Below the pieces are notes generated by a model. The model ran no database searches, was not told where the DNA came from, and was given only the letters and a program-made list of their open reading frames with translations. Positions 8,534 to 16,966 of a stretch of 64,000 bases of DNA are shown piece by piece; the stretch's first letter is position 1, and the number at the start of each line of letters is the position of its first letter. Both the position numbers and the translations under genes were made by a program. This stretch comes from Thioalbus denitrificans (GTDB lineage Bacteria > Pseudomonadota > Gammaproteobacteria > DSM-26407): positions 496,001 to 560,000 of the forward strand of contig NZ_QPJY01000002.1 of assembly GCF_003337735.1 (NCBI RefSeq), given 5' to 3'.

Positions 8534-9549
8534 TGAAAGTGATTCCCCTGCTGTTATCCGCCCTGGCCCTCATCCTCAATCCCGGCGCCGCGGACGCCTG
8601 GGAGTGGCCCTGGTCAGCGAAGGAGGATCCGGACCGGATTCTCGCCTCCGGCACGGTCGAAGTCACCGAGGTGCTGATCTCCTTTCCCGTGGCCGGCACC
8701 CTGGACCAGCGACTCATGGACGAAGGGGATGCGGTCCGTCGGGGCTACCCGCTGGCCTCGCTGGACACCCGTGAGGCCGTGCTCTCCACCATCCAGGCCC
8801 AGGCCTCCCTCTCCGCGGCTTCAGCACGGTTGAAGGAACTGCAGGCCGGTTACCGGCGTGAGGAGATCGCCCAGGCGGAGGCGGCAGTGGCCGAGGCACG
8901 GGCCGACCTGCAATATCGCCGAGCCGAGGCCCGCCGCGCCGAAGCCCTGTTCGAGGCGGACGCCATCAGCCGGCAGAAGCTCGAACTGGAACAGACCGCA
9001 GCCGACACCGCGGCCCAGCGCTACCAGAGCGCCCGTGAAAAGCTGGCCATGCTCAAAGCCGGCTACCGGCCCGAGCAGATCGCCGCGGCCCAGGCGGCAA
9101 TGGAGGAGGCGACGGCCGCGGCACTGGCCGCGCGGGTACGCCTCTCCGATCTCGAAGCGGTCAGCCCCATTGACGGCGTCGTGCTGCGCACCCATGCCGA
9201 GCCGGGCGAAAACCTCGCCGCCGGACGGCCCGTCCTCACTGTGGGGGACCTGGCCAGTCCCTGGGTGCGGGTCTACATCCCGGAGACGCACATCGGCCGC
9301 ATCCGGCTCGGGAGCGATGCGGAAGTGACCGTGGACTCCCACCCCGACCGGCGCTTCAGCGGCCGGGTCACCTACGTGGCCTCGGAGGCCGAGTTCACCC
9401 CGAAGAACGTGCAGACCCAGGAGGAGCGGGTGAAGCTGGTCTTCGCCGTGGATGTCCGGGTGGAGAACCCCGAGGGGATTCTCAAGCCCGGCATGCCCGC
9501 GGATGTGGTCATCCATTCCCCCGCGAATCCGGTGACGGTGGTCAACTGA
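8530..9549 (+). CDS. HlyD-family adaptor for the ABC exporter (YbhG-like)
   Basis: The 339-residue protein has a signal peptide or anchor at residues 3-23 and an early lipoyl half (GTVEVTEVLISFPVAGTLDQ). A long coiled coil rich in Ala, Glu and Arg follows (about residues 85-195), then the second lipoyl half (AVSPIDGVVLRTHAEPGENL) and a barrel domain. This layout, beside two ABC ATPases and two ABC-2 permeases, matches the YbhG adaptor of the YbhFSR exporter. It links the inner-membrane ABC complex to the TolC channel. ATG 8530 overlaps the previous stop; ATG 8533 is an equally possible start. GGAGG lies at 8516-8520. Confidence 0.88.
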   Translation: MMKVIPLLLSALALILNPGAADAWEWPWSAKEDPDRILASGTVEVTEVLISFPVAGTLDQRLMDEGDAVRRGYPLASLDTREAVLSTIQAQASLSAASARLKELQAGYRREEIAQAEAAVAEARADLQYRRAEARRAEALFEADAISRQKLELEQTAADTAAQRYQSAREKLAMLKAGYRPEQIAAAQAAMEEATAAALAARVRLSDLEAVSPIDGVVLRTHAEPGENLAAGRPVLTVGDLASPWVRVYIPETHIGRIRLGSDAEVTVDSHPDRRFSGRVTYVASEAEFTPKNVQTQEERVKLVFAVDVRVENPEGILKPGMPADVVIHSPANPVTVVN

Positions 9550-9550
9550 C

Positions 9551-10396
9551 ATGACCAGCACCGCCGCTGCCGATCGACGCCTGCTGGCAGGACTGGCCCG
9601 CCAGCACCGGGCCGCGCTGGGGGTCTACCTGGCGGTCAGCCTGGTGGTCATCGGCGCCGGGGAGCTGGCGGCCCTGCGCTTCGGGTTTCCGGAGCGCTTC
9701 GGCCTCGCCCCGGTCCTGCTCCGGCTGGCCCTCTATATCGGCGGCAGCACCCTGCTCTGGTCGTTGCTGCTGGGCTGGAGCCGCGAACTGGTGGCCCGGC
9801 TCCTGGGCGAGCGCCGGCGCCACTACGAGGCGATCCTTACGGCCTTCAACCAGGCCCTCGGCCTCAAGGATGCCTACTCCGCGGGCCATGGCCGCCGGGT
9901 GGCGCGCTACGTGGTCATTCTTGCCGAGGCGCTTCAGCGCCCCGCGGAGGAGGTGGAGACCATCCGCCAGGCCGCGCTGCTGCACGACCTCGGCAAGCTC
10001 GGCATACCCGACGGCATCCTGACCAAGCCGGGCGAGCTGGAGGGCCCCGAATGGGCCGCCGTCCTGCGCCACCCCGACCAGGGGGCCGACATTCTCGCCG
10101 CCAGCCCGCAACTGCGGCACCTGGCCCCCATCGTCCGCGCCCACCATGAACGGCTCGACGGGAGCGGCTACCCCCTCGGCCTGGTGGCCGGGGCCATCCC
10201 CCTGCCGGCGCGCATCATTGCCGTGGCCGATGTCTTCGACGCCCTCACCAGCGACCGCGCCTACCGCATGGCCATCACCCCGGCCGAGGCGGCGGTGGTC
10301 ATCCGGGCCGCGGCGGGGAGTCATTTCGACGCGGAAGTGGTGGCCGTGGCGACCCGCGCCGACATCCTCGAACAATTCGCACGGAGCCGGTCATGA
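9551..10396 (+). CDS. Membrane-anchored HD-GYP domain protein (putative c-di-GMP phosphodiesterase)
   Basis: Two predicted membrane helices (about residues 21-42 and 58-75) precede a complete HD-GYP domain. Visible motifs are H113 in AGHGRR, HD at 145-146 in LLHDLGKLGIPDG, HHE at 198-200 and DGSGYP at 203-208, then PARIIAVADVFDALTSDRAY. All metal and substrate motifs of active HD-GYP phosphodiesterases are present. These enzymes hydrolyse cyclic di-GMP, or related dinucleotides, to GMP. It begins one base after the HlyD stop and overlaps the next ATPase start by four bases, so it is a built-in member of the exporter operon. Its role there is unknown; controlling export through nucleotide level or contact is a guess. 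Confidence 0.88.
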   Translation: MTSTAAADRRLLAGLARQHRAALGVYLAVSLVVIGAGELAALRFGFPERFGLAPVLLRLALYIGGSTLLWSLLLGWSRELVARLLGERRRHYEAILTAFNQALGLKDAYSAGHGRRVARYVVILAEALQRPAEEVETIRQAALLHDLGKLGIPDGILTKPGELEGPEWAAVLRHPDQGADILAASPQLRHLAPIVRAHHERLDGSGYPLGLVAGAIPLPARIIAVADVFDALTSDRAYRMAITPAEAAVVIRAAAGSHFDAEVVAVATRADILEQFARSRS

Positions 10397-11358
10397 ATTC
10401 CGCTGTATCAACCGCCATTCGCTGCGAGGGGCTGGGCCGGACCTTCGACGCCCTGTGGGCGGTGCGCGGACTCGATCTCTCGGTCGCACGGGGCGAGGTA
10501 TTCGGCCTCGTGGGGCCCGACGGCGCCGGCAAGACCACCACCCTGCGCATGCTGACCGGCATCCTCGCCCTCTCGGAGGGCAGCGCCCGGGTGAGCGGCC
10601 AGCCGCTGCCCGGCGGCGAGGAGGCCATCAAGAACCGCATCGGCTATATGTCCCAGCGCTTCGGCCTCTATCCCGACCTGACCGTGGAGGAGAATCTGCG
10701 CTTCTACGCCGATCTCTACCGCGTGCCCCGCCGGACCCGGCTGGCGATGGAGGAGCGGCTGCTGGGATTCAGCAACCTCACGCCGTTCCGCCGGCGCCTG
10801 GCGCGTAACCTCTCCGGGGGGATGAAGCAGAAGCTGGGTCTGGCCTGCGCCCTCATCCACAAGCCCGAGGTGCTGTTCCTGGACGAGCCCACCAACGGGG
10901 TCGACCCGGTCTCGCGGCGGGATTTCTGGCGCATTCTCTACAGCATGGTCAAGGAGGGGGTCACCATCTTCGTCTCCACCGCCTACCTGGACGAGGCGGA
11001 GCGCTGCAGCCGGGTGGGGCTCATGCACCAGGGTCGCCTGATCCGCTGCGACACCCCGAAGCGCCTCCGGGAGACGCTGAGCGGCCAGTTGCTGGAGCTG
11101 GAGACGGATGCTCCGCGGCAGGCCCGCGAGTTGCTGGTGGAGCGGCTGGGGTCGCAGCGGGTGAGCCTGTTCGGCGGCCACCTGCACCTGTTCGCCGATG
11201 ACCCCGGGACACTGGCCACCGCCCGCTCGGCGCTGAGCCGGGCGGGCATCGCCCTGCGCGCGGCACGACCCATCCCCGCCTCCCTGGAGGACGTGTTCAT
11301 CCGCGAGCTGGCCCTGGCGGACCGTGACGAGGCCGATGGCGGAGCCGGCCATGAGTGA
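10393..11358 (+). CDS. ABC transporter ATPase, first of pair (YbhF N-half-like)
   Basis: This 321-residue protein contains one complete ATP-binding cassette: Walker A GPDGAGKTT at residues 41-49, Q-loop YMSQRFGLYPDL, signature LSGGMKQKLG and Walker B VLFLDEPTNGVD. An ABC-2-type extension follows. In the E. coli YbhFSR exporter two such cassettes are fused in YbhF; here they are separate genes overlapping by 8 bases. It powers the two ABC-2 permeases downstream. The start overlaps the HD-GYP stop (ATGA). Confidence 0.92.
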   Translation: MNSAVSTAIRCEGLGRTFDALWAVRGLDLSVARGEVFGLVGPDGAGKTTTLRMLTGILALSEGSARVSGQPLPGGEEAIKNRIGYMSQRFGLYPDLTVEENLRFYADLYRVPRRTRLAMEERLLGFSNLTPFRRRLARNLSGGMKQKLGLACALIHKPEVLFLDEPTNGVDPVSRRDFWRILYSMVKEGVTIFVSTAYLDEAERCSRVGLMHQGRLIRCDTPKRLRETLSGQLLELETDAPRQARELLVERLGSQRVSLFGGHLHLFADDPGTLATARSALSRAGIALRAARPIPASLEDVFIRELALADRDEADGGAGHE

Positions 11359-12301
11359 TGAACTGGCGGTGACGGTGCGCGATCTCACCCGGGTGTTCGG
11401 CGACTTCGTGGCCGTCGACCACATCTCCCTGGAGGTGCCGCGCGGCAGCATCTTCGGCTTCCTGGGGCCCAACGGCTCGGGCAAGTCCACCACCATCCGC
11501 ATGCTCTGCGGCCTGCTGCTGCCCTCCGGCGGCAGCGGCCGGGTACTCGGCTTCGACGTCCTGCGGGAGCCGGAGTCCATCAAGCGCCGGGTGGGCTACA
11601 TGTCGCAGAAGTTCTCCCTCTACGATGATCTGCGGGTGGAGGAGAACATCGACTTCTTCGCCGGCCTCTACAATGTCCCGCGGGCGCAGCGCGCCGCGCG
11701 CAAGGCCTGGGTGCTGGAGATGGCGGGGCTCGGGGACAAGCGCCGCGCCCTCACCCGCGATCTGGCCGCCGGCTGGAAGCAGCGCCTGGCCCTGGGCTGC
11801 GCCGTGCTCCACGAACCGCCCCTGCTGTTCCTGGACGAGCCCACCTCGGGGGTGGATCCCCTCTCGCGCCGGCGGTTCTGGGATCTCATCGCCCGCATGG
11901 CCCATGCCGGCACCACGGTCTTCGTCACCACCCACTACATGGAGGAGGCGGAGTACTGCGACGCCCTGGCGCTCATCTACCGCGGCCGGCTCATCGCTGA
12001 GGGCGCCCCGGAACGCCTGAAGCGCGAGGCGGTGACGCGCACGGTCCTGGAGGTGCGGGTGGACCAGCCCTACGCCGCCCTCGAGGCCCTGGAAGCCCTG
12101 CCCCAGGCCGCCGAGGCCGCCCTGTTCGGCGACACCCTGCACGTGAGCGTGGATGACGCGGATCTGGCCACCGCCGCCATCCGCCGCCAGCTCACGCTGG
12201 AGAACATCCACCTGGCCTCCATCGAGCCCATCGTCCCGTCCATGGAAGACGCCTTCGTGTCCCTGATCGAGGCCGACGATGCCCTCAGGAGCGCCCCATG
12301 A
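11351..12301 (+). CDS. ABC transporter ATPase, second of pair (YbhF C-half-like)
   Basis: The protein has 316 residues from ATG 11351, preferred because GGAG sits 6 bases upstream and the cassette begins at DELAVTVRDL. Walker A is GPNGSGKST and Walker B is LLFLDEPTSGVD. The signature is unusual: LAAGWKQRLA in place of LSGGQ. YbhF-like proteins are known to carry a GWKQ-type signature in one half, so one ATP site of the heterodimer is probably non-canonical. It pairs with the preceding ATPase. The stop overlaps the next start by four bases. Confidence 0.9.
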   Translation: MSDELAVTVRDLTRVFGDFVAVDHISLEVPRGSIFGFLGPNGSGKSTTIRMLCGLLLPSGGSGRVLGFDVLREPESIKRRVGYMSQKFSLYDDLRVEENIDFFAGLYNVPRAQRAARKAWVLEMAGLGDKRRALTRDLAAGWKQRLALGCAVLHEPPLLFLDEPTSGVDPLSRRRFWDLIARMAHAGTTVFVTTHYMEEAEYCDALALIYRGRLIAEGAPERLKREAVTRTVLEVRVDQPYAALEALEALPQAAEAALFGDTLHVSVDDADLATAAIRRQLTLENIHLASIEPIVPSMEDAFVSLIEADDALRSAP

Positions 12302-13425
12302 ATGTCACCCGGACCCGCTTCAGCGGCCGGCGCTACCTGGCGCTGGTGCGCAAGGAGTCACTGCACATCCGCCGCGACCCGCGCAGCCTCGCCATGGCCT
12401 TCCTCATGCCGGTCCTGCTGCTGGTGCTGTTCGGCTACGCCATCACCCTGGACGTGAACAACCTGGATCTGGCCGTCTACGACCAGGATCGCAGTGCCGC
12501 CAGCCGCGACTACATCCGCGCGTTCCCCGCCTCGAACTACTTCACCGTGGTCACCGATGCCGCGACCTACGCCGAGGCGGAGGCTGCGGTCGTCTCGGGA
12601 CGGGCGCACCTGGCACTGGTGATCCCGACCGATTTTTCCGAACGCCTGGACCAGCGGCGCACGGCGGCGGTGCAGGTGCTGGTGGACGGCAGCGACGCCA
12701 ACACCGCCACCATCGCCATCGACTACGCCGAGGGGGTGACGGAGGGATTTTCCGCCGATCTCAGGGGGCAGGTGGAACTCGCCGTGGAGAACCGCCTGCG
12801 GGTCTGGTACAACCCCGAGCTGAAGAGCCGCTGGTTCATCATCCCGGGTCTCATTGCCGTCATCATGACGGTCATCACCGCGCTGCTCACCTCGCTCACC
12901 GTCGCCCGGGAGTGGGAATCCGGCACCATGGAGCAGCTCATCGCCACCCCCATCCAGCCCCTGGAGCTGCTGCTGGGAAAGATGACCCCCTACTTTCTCA
13001 TCGGGGTCTTCGACGTGCTGCTCTCCATCGCCATGGCCGTGTGGGTCTTCGATGTCCCGCTGCGCGGCAGCCTCGCCTTCCTCCTCGGCTCGGGGGCCCT
13101 GTTCATGCTCGGCGGCCTGGGACTCGGCATCCTCATCTCCACCGCGGCCCGCTCCCAGCTGGTGGCCAGCCAGGTGGCCATGGTGGCCACCTTCATTCCG
13201 GCCTTCCTGCTGTCGGGGTTCCTCTACTCCATCGACAACATGCCGCGCTTCCTCCAGGTCATCACCCACGCGGTGCAGGCCCGCTACTACGTGACCATTC
13301 TCAAGGCGGTATTCCTCAAGGCCAGCCCCCCCGCCCTGCTGGTGAACGAGCTGGCCTTCCTGTCGCTGTTCGCCCTGGTGGTCCTGGGCGTGGCGCTGCG
13401 CAAGTTCAAGAAGAGACTCGACTGA
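12298..13425 (+). CDS. ABC-2 type permease, first of pair (YbhS/YbhR-like)
   Basis: This 375-residue protein has one N-terminal membrane helix (SLAMAFLMPVLLLVLFGYAI), a periplasmic domain of about 150 residues, and five C-terminal helices starting near residue 175. The ABC-2 signature WESGTMEQLIATPIQPLELL links helices. It forms the translocation path together with the next permease. The family exports drugs, lipids or polymers. It overlaps the ATPase gene by four bases and precedes its paralogue by 13 bp. Confidence 0.9.
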   Translation: MNVTRTRFSGRRYLALVRKESLHIRRDPRSLAMAFLMPVLLLVLFGYAITLDVNNLDLAVYDQDRSAASRDYIRAFPASNYFTVVTDAATYAEAEAAVVSGRAHLALVIPTDFSERLDQRRTAAVQVLVDGSDANTATIAIDYAEGVTEGFSADLRGQVELAVENRLRVWYNPELKSRWFIIPGLIAVIMTVITALLTSLTVAREWESGTMEQLIATPIQPLELLLGKMTPYFLIGVFDVLLSIAMAVWVFDVPLRGSLAFLLGSGALFMLGGLGLGILISTAARSQLVASQVAMVATFIPAFLLSGFLYSIDNMPRFLQVITHAVQARYYVTILKAVFLKASPPALLVNELAFLSLFALVVLGVALRKFKKRLD

Positions 13426-13438
13426 GGCGCGACACGTC

Positions 13439-14542
13439 ATGTGGGAACGAATCTACCGGATGCTGATCAAGGAGTTCATCCAGGTGCTGCGGGATCCGCG
13501 CATGCGCTTCCTGGTGTTCGTCACGCCCGTGGTCCAGCTCATCATCTTCGGCTACGCCGTGACCACCGACGTGGAGCACATCAAGACCGTGGTGCTGGAC
13601 CAGGACCGCAGCAGTCACAGCCGTGCCCTGGAGCAGCGTTTCACCAGCTCCCGCTATTTCGATGTGCTGGCCCGGGTGGAGTCGCCGACACGCCTGCAGG
13701 AGTGGCTCGACCGGGGCGAGGCGATCATGGCGCTGCACATCGAGCGGGGATTCGGCGAGGACCTGGAGCGTGGGCGCCCGACCGCCGTCCAGACCCTCGT
13801 CGACGGTACCGACTCCAACACCGGCACCGTCGCCATGGCCTACGCCCAGCGCATCATCGCCGACTACTCCATGAGCCAGGGCGGAGAGGCCGTCGCCCCG
13901 CCCATCGATCTGCGCAGCCGCGCCTGGTACAACCCCGACCTCAAGAGCCGCTACTACAACGTGCCCGGGGTCATCGGTGTGCTGCTGCTGCTCACCTCGC
14001 TGCTGCTCACCTCCATGGCGGTGGTGCGGGAACGGGAGATCGGCACCATGGAGCAGCTCATGGTCACCCCCATCCGGCCACTGGAGCTGATCCTGGGCAA
14101 GACGCTGCCCTTCGTGGTGATCTCCTACGTGGACGTGGTGCTGGTGACCGTGATCGGGGTCTACTGGTTCGACGTGCCCATCCGTGGGAGCCTGCCGTTG
14201 CTGTTCCTCGGCGCCGGCCTCTACCTCATGTCCACCATCGGGGTGGGACTGTTCATCTCCACCATCTCCCAGACCCAGCAGCAGGCACTCATGTCCGCCT
14301 TTTTCTTCTACCTGCCGGCGGTGCTCCTCTCCGGGTTCATGTTCCCCATCGAGAACATGCCCGGGCCGGCCCAGTGGATCACCTACCTCAACCCGCTGCG
14401 CTACTTCCTGGTGATCATCCGTGACCTGTTCCTCAAGGGCGTGGGTCTGGAGGTGCTGTGGCCGGAGTACCTGGCCCAGGCCCTGCTCGGATTGCTGCTG
14501 CTCGGCTTCAGCGCGGCGCGCTTCCGCAAGCGGATGGACTGA
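13439..14542 (+). CDS. ABC-2 type permease, second of pair (YbhR/YbhS-like)
   Basis: This 367-residue paralogue of the preceding permease has the same layout: an N-terminal helix (FLVFVTPVVQLIIFGYAVTT), a periplasmic domain, then five helices with REREIGTMEQLMVTPIRPLE. Two different half-permeases with two different ATPases suggest a heterodimeric exporter. The stop is followed 25 bp later by the patatin lipoprotein gene. Confidence 0.9.
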   Translation: MWERIYRMLIKEFIQVLRDPRMRFLVFVTPVVQLIIFGYAVTTDVEHIKTVVLDQDRSSHSRALEQRFTSSRYFDVLARVESPTRLQEWLDRGEAIMALHIERGFGEDLERGRPTAVQTLVDGTDSNTGTVAMAYAQRIIADYSMSQGGEAVAPPIDLRSRAWYNPDLKSRYYNVPGVIGVLLLLTSLLLTSMAVVREREIGTMEQLMVTPIRPLELILGKTLPFVVISYVDVVLVTVIGVYWFDVPIRGSLPLLFLGAGLYLMSTIGVGLFISTISQTQQQALMSAFFFYLPAVLLSGFMFPIENMPGPAQWITYLNPLRYFLVIIRDLFLKGVGLEVLWPEYLAQALLGLLLLGFSAARFRKRMD

Positions 14543-14567
14543 ACGGACCCAGGACAGGAAGCCCGTC

Positions 14568-15989
14568 ATGGAAATGTGGAACCGATGCATGGGGCGGTGG
14601 AAACCGGTGGCGCTGATCCTGCTGGAGCTCGCCCTCCCCGCCTGCAGCGTCTACCCGGTCAATTCACCCGCCACGCACCCACCCGGCGAGGAAAACCTGT
14701 ACGAGGAGTCGTCCCACGACCGTTCCGACTCCCTGCAGGTGATCCTCACCTTCTCCGGCGGCGGCACCCGGGCGGCCGCCTTCAGCTACGGGGTGCTGGA
14801 GGCCCTGCGGGATACCGAAATCCAGTGGGAGGGACGCCGGCGCCGGCTGCTGGACGAGGTGGATCTCATCTCCTCGGTCTCCGGCGGCAGTTTCACCGCC
14901 GCCTACTACGGACTCTACGGTGAGCGCATCTTCACCGACTTCGAGCCAGCCTTCCTGAAGCGCGATGTCCAGGGCAGCCTCACCCGGCGCCTGCTCAACC
15001 CCTGGAACTGGATCCGTCTCGGCTCGCCGCTCTACGGCAAGAGCGAACTGGCCGCCGATCTCTACGACCGGCTGCTGTTCCAGGGGGCCACCTTCGCCGA
15101 CATGAATCGGCCCGGAGCGCCCCGGGTGCGCATCAACGCCACGGACATGACCCTGGGCACGGGTTTCAGCTTCACCCAGGGCCAGTTCGACTGGATCTGC
15201 TCCGATCTCTCCCGCTTCTCCGTGGCCCGGGCCGTGGCGGCCTCATCCGCCGTACCGGTGCTGTTCTCGCCGGTGGCCCTGCACAACCATGCCGGCACCT
15301 GCGGCTTCACCCCCCCGGCCTGGGTCACCGAAGCCCTGGAGAATCCCGGGATCTCTGCCCGGCGCTACCGTCAGGCCCGCTGGCAGGTTTCCTACCTGGA
15401 CACCGCCCAGCGCCCCTACCTGCACCTGCTGGATGGCGGACTGGCGGACAACCTGGGGGTACGTGGCGCACTGGACCAGCTCATCCTGGAAGGGGGCATC
15501 TGGGGGCGGATGCAGCGGGAGGGGCTCAATTCCATCCGCCAGGTGGTCTTCATCGTCGTCAACGCCGAACCAGGGCTCGACCTGCGCTGGGATCGCAACC
15601 CCGGCGACCTGGCCCTCAGCTCCATCGTCAATTCGGCCACCACGGTTCCCATCAACCGCTACAGCTTCGAGACCCTCGAGCTGTTGCGCTCCCACATGGA
15701 ACTGTGGCGCCGGGAGGTCATCCAGCAGCGTTGCGGCGCCCGGCCGGAGCCCGGTTGCGCAGAGATCGACTTCCACCTGGTGGAGGTCAACCTGGGGTCC
15801 ATATCGGATCCCGCCGAGCGCGCCCGTCTGCAGGGCCTGCCCACCTCCTTCCGGCTCCCGGCGCAGGATGTTGATGCCCTGCGCCTGGCCGCCCGCAGCG
15901 TGCTCGAGCACTCCCCGGCCTACCGGCAACTGCTGCACGCCCTTGGTGGCGCGTCCCCAGCGGGCAGCCGCCGCACTTCCACCCCCTGA
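14568..15989 (+). CDS. Patatin-like phospholipase, predicted lipoprotein
   Basis: The 473-residue protein starts at ATG 14568. A lipoprotein signal ends with LALPAC, so the mature protein would begin with a lipidated Cys (about residue 26). The patatin core is visible: glycine-rich oxyanion motif SGGGTRAAAFSYG, the nucleophile region SSVSGGSFTAAYYG, and the DGG motif (LLDGGLADNLGVRG) giving the Asp of the Ser-Asp dyad. The nucleophile elbow reads S-x-S-G-G rather than the usual G-x-S-x-G. It is expected to hydrolyse acyl esters at an envelope membrane. It is the last gene of the operon, only 25 bp after the permease, which suggests its lipid substrate relates to the exporter. Confidence 0.85.
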   Translation: MEMWNRCMGRWKPVALILLELALPACSVYPVNSPATHPPGEENLYEESSHDRSDSLQVILTFSGGGTRAAAFSYGVLEALRDTEIQWEGRRRRLLDEVDLISSVSGGSFTAAYYGLYGERIFTDFEPAFLKRDVQGSLTRRLLNPWNWIRLGSPLYGKSELAADLYDRLLFQGATFADMNRPGAPRVRINATDMTLGTGFSFTQGQFDWICSDLSRFSVARAVAASSAVPVLFSPVALHNHAGTCGFTPPAWVTEALENPGISARRYRQARWQVSYLDTAQRPYLHLLDGGLADNLGVRGALDQLILEGGIWGRMQREGLNSIRQVVFIVVNAEPGLDLRWDRNPGDLALSSIVNSATTVPINRYSFETLELLRSHMELWRREVIQQRCGARPEPGCAEIDFHLVEVNLGSISDPAERARLQGLPTSFRLPAQDVDALRLAARSVLEHSPAYRQLLHALGGASPAGSRRTSTP

Positions 15990-16086
15990 CCTGGCGTCCC
16001 CCACCCCGGCGTACCGGATCACAACGGCCCGGCAACCCCGCCGGTATTGCCCGTGCCCCCCATGCAGGGTCCTCCCGTGATCGCCC

Positions 16087-16115
16087 TTGCCCAAGGCGGG
16101 CGCCGGGACTAGAAT
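16087..16115 (+). promoter_or_regulatory. Promoter of the tetR-family gene
   Basis: TTGCCC (16087-16092), a 17-bp spacer and TAGAAT (16110-16115) form a good sigma-70 promoter. The start would fall near 16122, at the edge of the palindromic operator. Confidence 0.6.
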
Positions 16116-16120
16116 GTCCA

Positions 16121-16142
16121 CCTGTCCGACCGGTCGGTCAGG
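16121..16142. promoter_or_regulatory. TetR-type palindromic operator
   Basis: A 22-bp palindrome with core GTCCGACCGGTCGGTC and arms CCTG/CAGG has one asymmetric pair. It sits at the predicted transcription start and 15 bp before ATG 16158, as expected for an autorepressed TetR gene. Confidence 0.7.
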
Positions 16143-16157
16143 CCATTCGAGAGCGCC

Positions 16158-16850
16158 ATGCACCCATCAGAACACCCGCGCGGCGAATCCGGCAGCGCCG
16201 GTTCCTGCCCCGCCGCCGAGTCCATTCTCGCCGTGGCCGAACAGCTGTTCGCCGAGCGAGGCTACGAGGCCACCTCGATGAGCGAGCTGGCGCAGCGGGC
16301 GGGCGTGAGCAAGGCCAACATCTTTCATCACTTCCACTCCAAGCGCGAACTCTACCTGGCGGTGATGCAGGCCGCCTGCAAGGACAGCCGCCAGGCGCTG
16401 CTGGAGATACGGGCCGGCAACGGCACCACCCGGGAGCGGCTGGCAGGATTCATGCGCCGGCACCTGCGCAACCTGCTCGACAACGAGGAGGTCTCGCGCC
16501 TGGTGCTGCGCGAAGTGCTGGAGTCGGGACCGGAGCGCGGCCGCGAGCTCGCCGAGCGGGTCTTCGCCGAGGGTTTCCGGCAGCTCGTGGAGACGGTCCG
16601 CGAGGGACAGGAGCATGGCGAGCTGCGGCCCGACATCGACCCCGCGCTGGTGGCGCATCTCGTCATCAGCACCGGCGTCTTCTTCTTCCAGGGCCGGTCG
16701 GTGGCCCGCCACCTGCACGGGGCCGGGTTCATCGACGATCCGGACGACTATGCCGCCCAGGTGGCGGACGTGCTGTTCGCCGGCTGCCTCGCCGTCCCCG
16801 GGGAGAACCGTTCGGATCCCCGTCGCGCGGCCCGGGACGCGGACAAGTGA
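16158..16850 (+). CDS. TetR/AcrR-family transcriptional repressor
   Basis: This 230-residue protein has a TetR N-terminal helix-turn-helix at about residues 20-70 (ILAVAEQLFAERGYEATSMS, then AQRAGVSKANIFHHF) and a helical ligand domain. Such repressors release DNA on binding a drug or fatty-acid-like ligand. It lies 116 bp before an RND adaptor/pump pair on the same strand, so that pump is the likely target, along with its own promoter through the palindrome at 16121-16142. No strong Shine-Dalgarno is seen before ATG 16158. Confidence 0.9.
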   Translation: MHPSEHPRGESGSAGSCPAAESILAVAEQLFAERGYEATSMSELAQRAGVSKANIFHHFHSKRELYLAVMQAACKDSRQALLEIRAGNGTTRERLAGFMRRHLRNLLDNEEVSRLVLREVLESGPERGRELAERVFAEGFRQLVETVREGQEHGELRPDIDPALVAHLVISTGVFFFQGRSVARHLHGAGFIDDPDDYAAQVADVLFAGCLAVPGENRSDPRRAARDADK

Positions 16851-16966
16851 GTCCACGACCGGGGCGTCGCACGGAACCGTCACAAACCGACAACGTCTAT
16901 CATTTATCTTCGCTGCCGGCCTGTCGCGCAGCGGCCTGACAAACAGCGACCATCAGGAAGAAGACC

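Noticed and set aside
10393-12301. Frameshift splitting a single YbhF gene
   Set aside because: The second ATPase has its own ribosome site and start, and both cassettes are complete. Two genes is simpler.
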